Part shown: in pieces, positions 32,886 to 42,397 of the stretch
Numbering within the stretch: position 1 is the first letter of the stretch
Layout: each line of letters begins with the position of its first letter
Made by a program: the position numbers and the translations under genes
NCBI GenBank assembly: GCA_004321915.1
Contig: SCQE01000090.1
Location: 1 to 43,786, forward strand
Direction of reading: 5' to 3'
Origin: Nitrospirota bacterium
GTDB taxonomy: Bacteria > Nitrospirota > Thermodesulfovibrionia > Thermodesulfovibrionales > Dissulfurispiraceae
Length of the DNA stretch: 43,786 bases
The notes under the pieces: model-generated
What the model saw: only the letters and a program-made list of their open reading frames with translations
Told to the model about the DNA's origin: nothing
Database searches by the model: none

Positions 32886-32890
32886 GTCTT

Positions 32891-33256
32891 CTATCCTTTG
32901 AGGCATTTTATTATCTTGTCCTCGACGACCTTTAGGCTTTCGAACGGTTTCAATATATAGTCGTTAGCCCCGATCTTGTGGCTTTCCAAGACCCTGTCCA
33001 AAGTTGAATACGCGGTTATCATGATAACTTTCATGTCAGGGTGTTTGCCCTTGATCTTTTCGAGCGCATCAAGACCGTCCATCTCGGGCATCATTATGTC
33101 GAGCAGGACAACATCGGGCTTGTCGCGGTCAAGCGCATTCAGCGCCGTTACAGGATTGTTATAAGTAGACACCTGCAATTCCTTGTTTCTTGTAAGGGCC
33201 TTCTGGAGCATGGCCGTTATCTGAGGCTCATCGTCAATTATTGCTATCTTTGGCAT
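32891..33256 (-). CDS. CheY-like response regulator
   Basis: This is a 121-residue single receiver domain. The acidic pocket DDEPQ (about 7-11), phospho-acceptor Asp in [13 protein letters not shown] (about 53), Thr in MITAYST and Lys in DYILKPF (about 103) are all present. No output domain is attached, so it probably acts by binding a partner such as a kinase or motor component. It overlaps the chemoreceptor gene by 23 bases and has GGAGG upstream. Confidence 0.92.
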   Translation of the reverse strand: MPKIAIIDDEPQITAMLQKALTRNKELQVSTYNNPVTALNALDRDKPDVVLLDIMMPEMDGLDALEKIKGKHPDMKVIMITAYSTLDRVLESHKIGANDYILKPFESLKVVEDKIIKCLKG

Positions 33257-34568
33257 ATTTCCTCCCTTCGCTGAACAGCTCGCTTATGGCCAGCTTCATT
33301 AGTTCGCCGGTCTTCTCCTCCACCATCTTATCGAGACATTTTGCGACCTCTACACTCGCATTCTCTATCTTTAAAATGCTTTCCTCTATATCTTTTAAAC
33401 TGCATGTCTTTTCTCCGCCTTTGCCGCACTTGGATATAAGCATGTTGGCTTCGGTGTGAAAAACCGAGTGCGGTCTTTCAAGAAGGGCATAAGAAGGCAT
33501 ATTGCCGAAAGTCCTCTTGCCAACCCCTTCGTAATACCACTTGCCCAGCCTGCATTGATGGAAATCTATGCTCTTGACCGCCTCGCTCTGCCCGAAAACA
33601 AACCCGTATAGATTGTTCTTGTAGTTTACGTGGTCTATCTTTGCCAGAGAAACGAAAATCCGGTTGCTGATATCGAGTATCTCAAAGACCGCCCTTGCAG
33701 AGTTCTTCTGGAAAAGCGTCAGCTTTTCGCCGAACCCGGACAGGCCTGCCTTCGTGGCTGCGGTTATCTCGTTGAGGTCTTCGATATTACGCCTTGAACC
33801 GTTAATCTCCTGCTGCATATTCTGGACCACCGAAGTTATGTCCTTCGTTGCGTTCTGCGTCTTCTCGGACAGTTTCTTTACCTCTCCTGCGACCACCGCA
33901 AACCCCCTTCCCTGCTCGCCCGCCCGGGCAGCTTCTATCGAAGCGTTCAAAGCCAGCAGGTTGGTCTGTTCGGCTATGTCCTTTATAAGCATTATAACGC
34001 TGGATATCTCCTGACTCCTTCCGACCAGCGACTCCATCATCGTGGCCGCGCTTTTCATAAGCTCGAATATCCTTTCAACGCCTGAGGTGATATCACCCGA
34101 AATCGCAAGCCCTTCGGACGCATTTTCTGCGGTCTCCCTCGATTCGGATATCATCTCCTCGAATTTGCCGAGCAGGCCGCCAAAAACCTGCTGCGTATTC
34201 GTAAGGGCTGACCTGAGACTTTCCTGATGCATGCTTATGAGCGCTGAATCTTCAGCAGCATTGCTCTCCGAGAGCAGATAAACAACGGTATCGTTATTGA
34301 GCCTTTTCGAATGGACGCTGTATCTGTGCTCGTCGATCACGACCTCTTGCAGTTTGTCCAATAAACTTTTCCTTACCCCGTCTATGTCCTTTATCTTGGA
34401 AGCGCTTTCGTCCTTGAATACGATATTGCCGGTTTTGTCCAGAACAATGCGGCACTCTTTGATCGAAAAACTCGCAGTCTCTCTGTAAAACTCGATCTCT
34501 TGCCTGAGCCCGGCAAGCTCGCCCTCATAATCCCGCTGAGGCAACACAGGCTTTTTCTTCAAAAACAT
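33234..34568 (-). CDS. Cytosolic chemoreceptor with C-terminal CZB domain
   Basis: This is a 444-residue methyl-accepting-type protein without transmembrane helices. A short N-terminal sensor region (about 1-110) and a coiled-coil signalling domain with the hairpin tip [28 protein letters not shown] (quoted in part: [15 protein letters not shown]) precede a chemoreceptor zinc-binding (CZB) domain, where the pattern [21 protein letters not shown], and [10 protein letters not shown] supplies His-Cys-His-His ligands. CZB domains bind zinc and sense its level or oxidants such as HOCl in studied cases. Operon with the kinase upstream and CheY-like regulator downstream. Confidence 0.92.
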   Translation of the reverse strand: MFLKKKPVLPQRDYEGELAGLRQEIEFYRETASFSIKECRIVLDKTGNIVFKDESASKIKDIDGVRKSLLDKLQEVVIDEHRYSVHSKRLNNDTVVYLLSESNAAEDSALISMHQESLRSALTNTQQVFGGLLGKFEEMISESRETAENASEGLAISGDITSGVERIFELMKSAATMMESLVGRSQEISSVIMLIKDIAEQTNLLALNASIEAARAGEQGRGFAVVAGEVKKLSEKTQNATKDITSVVQNMQQEINGSRRNIEDLNEITAATKAGLSGFGEKLTLFQKNSARAVFEILDISNRIFVSLAKIDHVNYKNNLYGFVFGQSEAVKSIDFHQCRLGKWYYEGVGKRTFGNMPSYALLERPHSVFHTEANMLISKCGKGGEKTCSLKDIEESILKIENASVEVAKCLDKMVEEKTGELMKLAISELFSEGRKYAKDSNN

Positions 34569-34605
34569 TCCGTCCCCCTTGCCAATTTCAATTTGTTATA
34601 TAAAA

Positions 34606-35832
34606 CTATACCGGTTGTCCTTTTACAGAAGCCTCGCCGTCCAAGAAAACGACCGGCAATACGACTTCAAAGACAGCCCCCGAACCCTCATTGTAGGCCT
34701 TTATATCTCCCCAGTGGTCTTCGATTATTGTCTTCGCTATATTCAGCCCTATACCCATCCCGTATTCAGGCTTGCCGCTCATAAACAAATCAAAGATCCC
34801 ATCCATTATGTCCGGCCTTATCCCGCCTGCATTGTCCTTGAAAACCACCTTTATAACGCGGCCGTCCGCAAATATATCTATCTTTATGTACCTGTCTTTA
34901 AATGGTATATCTACCTTCTGCAGCTCGTCAAGCGAATTATTTATTATGATCATCCAGACCTGTTCCATGCTCTGCGGAGAGATAACGGTTTCGAAGACAT
35001 TGCGTTCCGTTTTCATGTCCATGCCGAAGGGTTCGCCGTTTATATAGACTTTTGTAATATGCCTCGCCCTGTTATTGGTTATTCTCAAGGCATAAATCAG
35101 GGTGGAAAACACGTTCGAAAGGACCTTCTTTTTGTTCGAAAATCCTGTAATCTGCTTCATGGACCCGATGATATTCTCAATCCTGTTTATGCCGTCTTTT
35201 ATCGCTTCGAACATCTCGTTGATACCACGCTGATTTGCGTCGTCCGGTCCGATTAAATCGAGGTCACTCTTCAACATTTCCAGATTCCCCTTGACATATG
35301 TAAGCGGAGTGTTTATTTCGTGCGTAATGCTTGCGGCAAGCTTTCCGAGCGCAGCAAGGTTGGACTGCTGCCTCAGCATGCGGTCTTTCTGTAAATTCAT
35401 CGCTATCTCTTTCGAGACTATCTCATGAAGGCAGCGATTGGCTTCGCTGAGCTGTTTTTGATAGCGGCGCAGGGAAAGCAAATTCTTTATGCGCGATACG
35501 AACTCGGTGTAGTCGAACGGTTTGAGCACAAAATCGTTCACGCCTATTTCGAGCGCCGTGTACCTTACATCCCGGTCCTCGTCGCCTGTAATCATAACGG
35601 TAGGCACTTCGGACCGGTCCTTGAGCAGCTTTAAGCTTTTGATGAATTCCATGCCGTTGGGGCTAGGCATCTGATAATCCACAACGACTATGTCGGGTTC
35701 ATTGTCTTCGCACCAAGCAAGGGCCGCTGAAGATGAGGAGAAAGAGACAGGCAGGCAGTCTTCTATGGTTTTGACGTATTCTTCGAGCACCATGATAATG
35801 TGCGGATCATTATCGACAATCAGCACCTTCAT
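34606..35832 (-). CDS. Response regulator-histidine kinase fusion
   Basis: About 408 residues from ATG 35832; an upstream ATG at 35877 lacks support. The protein opens with a receiver domain (VDNDPH, phospho-acceptor Asp in VVVDYQMPSPNG, about 52), then a coiled coil, then a HisKA domain with His in ASITHEINTPL (about 168) and a HATPase domain (NNSLDEL, DNAGGI, GMGIGLNIAK). No sensor or membrane segment, so it is soluble and takes its input through its receiver. GGGGGG lies upstream. It is the first gene of a three-gene signalling operon and is divergent from flaF. Confidence 0.92.
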   Translation of the reverse strand: MKVLIVDNDPHIIMVLEEYVKTIEDCLPVSFSSSSAALAWCEDNEPDIVVVDYQMPSPNGMEFIKSLKLLKDRSEVPTVMITGDEDRDVRYTALEIGVNDFVLKPFDYTEFVSRIKNLLSLRRYQKQLSEANRCLHEIVSKEIAMNLQKDRMLRQQSNLAALGKLAASITHEINTPLTYVKGNLEMLKSDLDLIGPDDANQRGINEMFEAIKDGINRIENIIGSMKQITGFSNKKKVLSNVFSTLIYALRITNNRARHITKVYINGEPFGMDMKTERNVFETVISPQSMEQVWMIIINNSLDELQKVDIPFKDRYIKIDIFADGRVIKVVFKDNAGGIRPDIMDGIFDLFMSGKPEYGMGIGLNIAKTIIEDHWGDIKAYNEGSGAVFEVVLPVVFLDGEASVKGQPV

Positions 35833-35938
35833 TACTTGTCCCCCCAAAAAAAGATACCGCTTCCACCTGCCACACAAAAAATGACGGTGTTATAATATAG
35901 CTCTTTTGCTCCCGATTTGCTATAACATAAACAAAAAG

Positions 35939-35965
35939 TAAAATTGAACAAAATAATCCCGATAA
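35939..35965 (+). promoter_or_regulatory. Sigma-28 promoter of the flaF-glycosyltransferase set
   Basis: TAAA (35939-35942), 15 bases, then CCCGATAA (35958-35965). This fits the flagellar sigma-28 (FliA) consensus TAAA-N15-GCCGATAA with one mismatch. The same -10 lies before flagellin. flaF starts 78 bases downstream. Confidence 0.85.
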
Positions 35966-36042
35966 CTTAATATAGAGTAAGTAAGATACTCCGGTCTTTT
36001 TCTCCATACAAAATAAATATTAGCGGGGAGGATTTTCAGTTT

Positions 36043-36438
36043 ATGGCCGCAAACCCTTTGGATGCTTATAAACAGGTGGACAAAACCACCCAGACCGGGC
36101 GCGAACTCGAAGCCTCGGTATTGGTAAAGGCAGCTATGGCGATGAAAGAATGTCAGGACAACTGGGACGCTGCCAATCGTGATGAAATGCTGCAGCTCGC
36201 AATTAAATACAATCAGATGATCTGGAGCATATTCCAGACAGAGCTGGTCCAAGGCACCAACCCTCTGCCACAGAAACTCCGCGAGGACCTTCTGAGCCTC
36301 AGTTCTTTTATCGACAAACAATCGCTTAAAGCGCTGGCATTCCCGTCTCCTCAGGTGCTGACGGTTTTAATAAACATCAATATGAACATAGCTGCGGGCT
36401 TGAGGCTATCAGGCGGAGAAGCCCCCCAAAACCCATAA
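36043..36438 (+). CDS. flaF: Flagellar biosynthesis regulator FlaF
   Basis: This is a 131-residue soluble protein of the FlaF family (PF07309-like), which in Caulobacter and relatives acts with flagellin secretion and translation. The family pattern is seen in AANPLDAYKQVDKTTQTGRELEA near the start (quoted in part), WDAANRDEMLQLAIKYNQMIWSIFQTEL (in part: NQMIWSIFQTEL), and SLSSFIDKQSLKAL. GGGGAGG lies 11 bases before ATG. It heads a gene set with glycosyltransferases; no flbT is seen. Confidence 0.85.
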   Translation: MAANPLDAYKQVDKTTQTGRELEASVLVKAAMAMKECQDNWDAANRDEMLQLAIKYNQMIWSIFQTELVQGTNPLPQKLREDLLSLSSFIDKQSLKALAFPSPQVLTVLININMNIAAGLRLSGGEAPQNP

Positions 36439-36472
36439 GGCGACTGATATTCTCAGGTCTAAAAGTCCATTA

Positions 36473-38146
36473 ATGGACATAACGAATGGGATAAGCCGCG
36501 CCGTCAAAGAACAGGAATCCGGCAACCTTTCAGCAGCAGAGGGCATTTATTCGGCAATACTGTTAAATGACCCGGATAATCCCGCAGTCCTTAATAATCT
36601 AGGCAACCTGTTAAGGGCAAAGGGAGACCCAAACAAGGCGATAGAATGCTTCCGGAAAGCGCTTCTATCTTCTCCCTCATCTCCGGAACTACATTATAAT
36701 CTCGCCAACATACTGCATGAAACAGGAAACGCAGAAGAGGCCATCGCCCATTATCGCTTTGCAATCACGCTCGCCCCGGATTTAATGGAGGCTTACAATA
36801 ATATTGCCGGGGCCTTGAACGAAGCGGGCAGATTTGACGAGGCGCTCGATTATATCGAAAAGGTATTAACAGCCAACCCCTTATATGCCGGTGCATATAT
36901 CACCAAAGGTAATATATGCGCAGCTCTGGAGCAATGGGACAAAGCATTGAACTCTTACCGTAAGGCGCTCGAAATAACCCCCCGGAACCACGATATTTTT
37001 TACAATATGGCCAACATTAAAAAGATAACTGGCAATATTTCCGAAGCGCTGACACTTTACCGGGAAACGCTGAAGCTAAAACCGGATTATCCGGATGCAT
37101 GGAACAATTTAGGGGCGGCATTAAAAAGAACAGGTAATATTTCCGAAGCCGTCGAATGCTATCGAAAAGCTATAGACCTGTCACCGTACAATGAGGACGC
37201 CCACCTGAATTATGCGATAGCCCTTTTGCTTTCAGGAAGATTCGAGGAAGGCTGGAAAGAATACGAATGGCGTTTAAAAACAAGGAATGTCTATCGCCGT
37301 GAAAACCAAAGGGAGTGGAACGGGGCAAAACTCAACGGAGAAACCGTACTGCTTTACGCGGACCAAGGTTACGGAGATACGATCCAATGCGCCAGATATA
37401 TACCTATGGTGAAGGCTATGGGGGCCGGGAAGATAATATTGGAATGCCAACCCGAACTTATCTCCCTGATGGAAAAGATAAGCTGTATCGATTCCATATC
37501 GCCTAGAAAAACTGAATTGGTCGCCTTCGATCTTTGTTGCGCCCTCTTTTCATTGCCGCTGATATTCGATACGGACCTAGAAAACATTCCTGCATCCGTC
37601 CCGTACTTGCAAGCCCCTGAAAGGATAGTAAGCAAGTGGAAGAACAGACTGAAGCTCCATGAAGATATGCTCAATGTCGGGCTTGTATGGGCAGGCAGTC
37701 CCTCGTATCAGGAGGACAAATCGCGCTCCCTCGATCTAAAAATGTTTCTGCCTATGCTTAAGCTTAAAGAGGACAACATAGCCTTCTTCAGCCTCCAAAA
37801 GGGTTTGGCGGCAAAAGAAATACTGTCCGTCCCGGAAGATCTAAGACCTACGGACCTGTCCGGAGAGATTGACGATTTTTCGGACACCGCCGCGATCATG
37901 GAACAATTGTCACTGATCATCACCGTCGATACCGCTTCGGCGCACCTTGCCGGGGCCCTCGGCAAACCCGTATGGACATTGGTCCCCGAAGATCCTGACT
38001 GGCGCTGGTTGTTGGAAAGAGAAGACAGCCCTTGGTATCCTACTATGAAGCTTTTTCGCAGAACTGCAGAGGCCGATTGGCATAAATTAGTTCTGAGCAT
38101 ATGCTTGGAGCTCAAAAAACACAAAAAGGAACAACTGCAAAGATGA
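36473..38146 (+). CDS. TPR-glycosyltransferase 1 (GT-B fold, flagellin modification candidate)
   Basis: This is a 557-residue cytosolic protein. Six or so TPR repeats (about 5-245) are followed by a linker with GRFEEGWKEYEWRLK, and a C-terminal GT-B-like domain: LLYADQGYGDTIQCARYIP (about 290-308), GLVWAGSP, VDTASAHLAGALGKPVW, and DWRWLLEREDSPWYP. TPRs probably bind the protein acceptor and the C-terminal domain the sugar nucleotide, as in GT41/GT9-like enzymes. First of three paralogues (with 39304-40809 and 40806-42374). Its stop overlaps the next gene by four bases (ATGA). Confidence 0.9.
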   Translation: MDITNGISRAVKEQESGNLSAAEGIYSAILLNDPDNPAVLNNLGNLLRAKGDPNKAIECFRKALLSSPSSPELHYNLANILHETGNAEEAIAHYRFAITLAPDLMEAYNNIAGALNEAGRFDEALDYIEKVLTANPLYAGAYITKGNICAALEQWDKALNSYRKALEITPRNHDIFYNMANIKKITGNISEALTLYRETLKLKPDYPDAWNNLGAALKRTGNISEAVECYRKAIDLSPYNEDAHLNYAIALLLSGRFEEGWKEYEWRLKTRNVYRRENQREWNGAKLNGETVLLYADQGYGDTIQCARYIPMVKAMGAGKIILECQPELISLMEKISCIDSISPRKTELVAFDLCCALFSLPLIFDTDLENIPASVPYLQAPERIVSKWKNRLKLHEDMLNVGLVWAGSPSYQEDKSRSLDLKMFLPMLKLKEDNIAFFSLQKGLAAKEILSVPEDLRPTDLSGEIDDFSDTAAIMEQLSLIITVDTASAHLAGALGKPVWTLVPEDPDWRWLLEREDSPWYPTMKLFRRTAEADWHKLVLSICLELKKHKKEQLQR

Positions 38147-39297
38147 TATATATCACATTGCCGGTCGGAAGCTATCACGGATGGGGTGTATGCGGCAAAT
38201 ACCTAGTAAAGGAACTGTCACAGATAACGGAGGTCCTGCTCATCACAGAACATATAGATCCGGCTTCCATAGGGGACGACACGGCCTATAAACTGCTTAA
38301 AGAAAAGGCTGTGTCTGTTGAGGAATACCAACGCATTAAAAACATATCCGAACATCGTCTCGACGGCCCCGCTCTCCATGCGATAATCGGCAATACGATG
38401 AAATCCAATCTCCCCAATATTCGAGGCACTAAAAACATAGGGTACACGTTTTTTGAAGAAAGCATTATCCCGGCCTCCTACATCGAGAACGGGAGGAGAT
38501 TTTTCGACATAATAGTGACCGGCTCGTCATGGTGCGAAGAGGTCCTTCGCGGCTACGGCATAAACAATGTGGCTACCATAATACAGGGTATCGATCCGGA
38601 CCTTTTCAATCCCGCCTCCCCGGCAAAAGAACATTTCACGGACCGCTTCGTTATATTCTCGGGAGGCAAGTTCGAACTGAGAAAGGGGCAGGACATCGTA
38701 ATCAAAGCGTTCAAGCACATGCAGGACAAATATCCGGATGTCATACTGGTCAACAGCTGGTTCAACCACTGGAACGAAAGCCTCTTGACTATGAAGGCGT
38801 CTCCGCACATAGAGTTCGATATCTACTCAAACGACTACACCTCGCTTATAAACGAAACCCTAGTCAAAAACGGCATAGATATGCAACGGGTAATAGTCTT
38901 GCCCCCCTACCCTAATATCTTGATGGCAGAGGCTTATCGCAACAGCGATATAGGGCTGTTCCCCAACAGATGCGAAGGCGGCACCAACCTGGTTTTGATG
39001 GAATATATGGCCTGCGGCAAGCCTGTTCTCGCTTCCTTCAACACAGGACATAAAGACGTGCTGAACAAAAAAAACTCCATACTCATCGAAGATATGGAAC
39101 CCATAAGCATCTATGACGACGACAAGGAAATAGCCTCTTGGTTTGAGCCTAGCCTCGACGAAACCATCGCCAAACTCGAATGGGCGTATCAAAACAGAAG
39201 CATACTACCGCAAATAGGCAACATTGCAGGGCAGGACATGGCAAAAGCAACATGGCGCAAAACAGCTCAGGATTTTTATCATGTCCTCGTTTCTTGA
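38143..39297 (+). CDS. Glycosyltransferase family 4
   Basis: This is a retaining GT-B glycosyltransferase of 384 residues from ATG 38143, which overlaps the previous stop (ATGA). The family features are the N-terminal YHGWGVCGKYLVKEL, FSGGKFELRKGQDIVIKAF (about 180-198), and the C-terminal nucleotide-sugar site with NRCEGGTNLVLMEYMACGKPV (quoted in part: EGGTNLVLMEYMACGKPV). It sits between two TPR transferases, so it probably adds a sugar in the same glycan or extends it. Confidence 0.9.
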   Translation: MIYITLPVGSYHGWGVCGKYLVKELSQITEVLLITEHIDPASIGDDTAYKLLKEKAVSVEEYQRIKNISEHRLDGPALHAIIGNTMKSNLPNIRGTKNIGYTFFEESIIPASYIENGRRFFDIIVTGSSWCEEVLRGYGINNVATIIQGIDPDLFNPASPAKEHFTDRFVIFSGGKFELRKGQDIVIKAFKHMQDKYPDVILVNSWFNHWNESLLTMKASPHIEFDIYSNDYTSLINETLVKNGIDMQRVIVLPPYPNILMAEAYRNSDIGLFPNRCEGGTNLVLMEYMACGKPVLASFNTGHKDVLNKKNSILIEDMEPISIYDDDKEIASWFEPSLDETIAKLEWAYQNRSILPQIGNIAGQDMAKATWRKTAQDFYHVLVS

Positions 39298-39303
39298 CAC
39301 ACG

Positions 39304-40809
39304 ATGAACCCGCCCGACGATATAGACCCCAAAATAAGATTTTACACTGTCCGGGCAAACGCGGAGCCTGAAAACCCCGAAGCCTTCATCGGACTCGGCA
39401 ACGCATTACACGACGCCGGCAGCTACGAACAGGCTGTAAGATGTTTTAAAAAAGCCCTCGCATTAGATCCGGGAAAAGCTTCGGCCTATACAGGACTGGG
39501 CAACGCCCTTCTCGAAATAAAGAACAACGATGACGCGGTAATCGCCTATAAAAACGCATTGAGTATATGTCCGGACATGGTCGAGGCGCATACCAATCTC
39601 GGTCTTGCCTTGTCCGCTAAAAATGAAAATCAAAAAGCGATAGAATCATTCGATAGGGCCCTAAAACTCGCGCCTTCAAATACCCGGATACACATAAATC
39701 TGGGCAACACATATATGTACATGGACCTGCTCGATAAAGCTGTAGAATGTTATAAAAATGCGGTCTCCATTGACCCCTACAACCTCGAAGCATGCAATAA
39801 CTTGGCAACCGCCCTGAAAGAGCAAAAACTGCCGAATGAAGCACTTACGTGGCATGACAGAAGCATTGAAGTTTCTCCCGGTTATCCTGAAGCGCATTTC
39901 AACAGGGCCTTGACGCTATTGTTGCTGGGGGATTTCAAAGAAGGCTGGAAAGAGCACGAATGGAGATGGAGCAAGAAAGACTACCTGATACACCGCAGGG
40001 ACTTCAGCAGACCGCAGTGGGACGGCTCCGATGTTCACGGCAAGACCATTCTGCTTCATGCGGAACAGGGTTACGGCGATACCATACAGTTCATACGGTA
40101 CGCCCCTTTGGTTGCGCGGATGGGGGCCAAGGTCATAGTGGAGTGTCAACCTGCGCTGGCGCAGCTCCTGAAGAATACGGAAGGCGTGAGTTCGGTATTG
40201 CAGAAAGGGGAACGCATACCTGATTTCGACATGCACTGCCCCATTCTAAGCCTGCCCTTTGCGTTTAAGACCGACCTTTCGACCATACCTGTGAATATTC
40301 CCTACGTAAAGGCCCCGGAAGAGACAATAAGCAGATGGGGGAAAATAATCGGCGCCGGCAAAAACAGGTTAAAGGTAGGGATAAGCTGGGCAGGCAATCC
40401 CGACCACAGGAACGACAGGAACAGGTCCTGCGGATTCGGGGCGATAAGTCGCCTGATGGAGATGCAGGGCATGGATTTTTACAGTCTTCAGGTGTTAAAT
40501 AAAGGGGGCGGTATTCATCCCAAGCTTATAGACCGCACGGAAGAGATAAATAATTTTGAAGACACGGCCGGATTGATAAACAACCTCGACCTTGTAGTGA
40601 CCGTGGACACGGCAATCGCCCATCTTGCGGGCGCCATGAACAAAGAGGTGTGGCTGATGCTGCCCTATGTGCCTGACTGGAGGTGGCTGCTTGCGAGGGA
40701 GGACAGTCCATGGTATCCGTCCATGCGCATATTCAGGCAGGCTAAACCTAAAGACTGGGGTACTGTCGTAGAAAGGGTCGGGCACAGTCTTTCGAGCATA
40801 AAAAAATGA
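39304..40809 (+). CDS. TPR-glycosyltransferase 2
   Basis: 501 residues. TPR repeats (about 20-225) with AFIGLGNALHDAGSYEQAV-like units, then GDFKEGWKEHEWRW, and the GT domain with LLHAEQGYGDTIQFIRYAP, VGISWAGNPDHR, VDTAIAHLAGAMNKEVW and DWRWLLAREDSPWYP. Shares all core motifs with the 36473 and 40806 paralogues but has a shorter TPR part. It begins six bases after the GT4 stop and overlaps the next gene by four bases (ATGA). Confidence 0.9.
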   Translation: MNPPDDIDPKIRFYTVRANAEPENPEAFIGLGNALHDAGSYEQAVRCFKKALALDPGKASAYTGLGNALLEIKNNDDAVIAYKNALSICPDMVEAHTNLGLALSAKNENQKAIESFDRALKLAPSNTRIHINLGNTYMYMDLLDKAVECYKNAVSIDPYNLEACNNLATALKEQKLPNEALTWHDRSIEVSPGYPEAHFNRALTLLLLGDFKEGWKEHEWRWSKKDYLIHRRDFSRPQWDGSDVHGKTILLHAEQGYGDTIQFIRYAPLVARMGAKVIVECQPALAQLLKNTEGVSSVLQKGERIPDFDMHCPILSLPFAFKTDLSTIPVNIPYVKAPEETISRWGKIIGAGKNRLKVGISWAGNPDHRNDRNRSCGFGAISRLMEMQGMDFYSLQVLNKGGGIHPKLIDRTEEINNFEDTAGLINNLDLVVTVDTAIAHLAGAMNKEVWLMLPYVPDWRWLLAREDSPWYPSMRIFRQAKPKDWGTVVERVGHSLSSIKK

Positions 40810-42374
40810 CGACGAAAAAAGAACTTATCGAGGCGGTACTGAAACAGCGCGAAAACGGAATGCTGAAAGAGTCTGCCGCTTTATGCGCTGCTGCGATCGA
40901 GAGTTTCCCGGATGATGCAGATATACTCCATCTTTGCGGGGTCATTGAATCCGAAAATAAAGAGTATCAAAACGCGATAACCAGCATAAAAAAAGCCCTT
41001 ATTATAAATCCGAATATGCCTTCCGCCTACAACAATCTCGGCGTGGCCCTCTCGGAAAGCGGCCAACTCGATGAGGCCATAGAGGCTTACAGCAAGGCGG
41101 TCTCCCTAATGGGCGAGTACGCGCCGGCTTACGACAACCTAGGACTTGCGCTCAAACGCAACGGAAAACTGAGTCAAGCGATAGAATGCTTTAAAAAGGC
41201 CATAGCCATAGACGCTTCATACTCGAAAGCGTGGTACCATTTAGGCAATTCGCTATATGAAATAGGCGATATGGACGGCGCTGAAAAATATTTGATAAGG
41301 ACCACCGAAATCGCCCCTCGCTTTGCCGATGCCTACGGGAATTTAGGTTCTGTTTATAACGAAAGAAAAGAACCATCAAAAGCCGTAGAATGTTTTCGGG
41401 CAGCCATCCGTATCAACCCTGACCACATAAACGCCCATTGGAACCTATCGTTGGCGCTCCTGCTTTCAGGAGAGTTCGAAGAGGGGTGGAAAGAGTATGA
41501 GTGGCGTTTTGCGCTGAAGGATTCCGAAAAAAGAACTTTCAACAAACCCAAGTGGGATGGATATTCTCCGATTACGGGAAAAACTTTGCTACTTTATGCA
41601 GAACAAGGTTTCGGCGACTCTATACAATTCATCCGGTTTGCGCCAATAATAAAAAAAACCTGCGCAAAAGTAATTGTAGAATGCCAGAAAGAACTGACAC
41701 GGATGTTCGGCAGGATTGAAGGGGTCGATGCCGTCATCACGCAGGGCGAACAGGCGCCCGGATTCGATCTGCATTACCCACTGCTGAGCCTCCCTTTGGC
41801 GCTAGGCATAAACCCGGAGAATATTCCAGATTCCCCATATATTACGCCGGATGAGAACGAGGTCGAAAAATGGAGCGGATTGCTTGGCGACAGTCGACAG
41901 GATTTAAAGGTCGGGCTGGTTTGGGCAGGGAAACAAAACCATTTCAGAGACAGGCTCAGGTCTGTTCCTGCAGCCATCTTTGCGCCCCTGTTGGAAATTG
42001 CCGGGACAAAATTTTACAGCCTTCAGAAGAGAAACCAAGAAGGCGCCGGAAATGAAGCAATAGAAAGTTTGGGGATTATAGACCTTACAGACAAGCTTCA
42101 CGACTTTAGCGACACAGCCGCTCTTATAGCGAACCTCGACCTCGTAGTGACCGTTGACAGCGCTGTGGCGCATCTTGCCGGAGCAATGGGCAAGCCGGTC
42201 CGGGTAATGATACCTTTTGTCCCTGACTGGCGTTGGCTGAAGGAAGGAGCAAGCAGCAAGTGGTATCCGGGCATGAGACTCTTCAGACAAAAAGTACCGC
42301 GCGACTGGGCTTCTGTGGTAATGTCCATAAAAGAAGATCTGGCTGAAATGGTACGATCAAAGAATATAAGTTAA
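40806..42374 (+). CDS. TPR-glycosyltransferase 3
   Basis: 522 residues. TPR repeats (about 30-235), then GEFEEGWKEYEWRF, and the GT domain LLYAEQGFGDSIQFIRFAP, VGLVWAGKQNHF, VDSAVAHLAGAMGKPVR and DWRWLKEGASSKWYP. It starts at ATG 40806 within the stop of gene 2. The tail motif differs slightly (EGASSKWYP for EDSPWYP), so donor or acceptor may differ. Ends at a Rho-independent terminator. Confidence 0.9.
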   Translation: MTTKKELIEAVLKQRENGMLKESAALCAAAIESFPDDADILHLCGVIESENKEYQNAITSIKKALIINPNMPSAYNNLGVALSESGQLDEAIEAYSKAVSLMGEYAPAYDNLGLALKRNGKLSQAIECFKKAIAIDASYSKAWYHLGNSLYEIGDMDGAEKYLIRTTEIAPRFADAYGNLGSVYNERKEPSKAVECFRAAIRINPDHINAHWNLSLALLLSGEFEEGWKEYEWRFALKDSEKRTFNKPKWDGYSPITGKTLLLYAEQGFGDSIQFIRFAPIIKKTCAKVIVECQKELTRMFGRIEGVDAVITQGEQAPGFDLHYPLLSLPLALGINPENIPDSPYITPDENEVEKWSGLLGDSRQDLKVGLVWAGKQNHFRDRLRSVPAAIFAPLLEIAGTKFYSLQKRNQEGAGNEAIESLGIIDLTDKLHDFSDTAALIANLDLVVTVDSAVAHLAGAMGKPVRVMIPFVPDWRWLKEGASSKWYPGMRLFRQKVPRDWASVVMSIKEDLAEMVRSKNIS

Positions 42375-42397
42375 GCGGCAAAACCGCTATTTTTTTT
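42374..42397 (+). terminator. Rho-independent terminator of the glycosyltransferase operon
   Basis: A 5-bp stem AGCGG/CCGCT with loop CAAAA (42374-42388) is followed by A and T8 at 42390-42397. It begins at the last base of the third TPR transferase. Confidence 0.8.
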
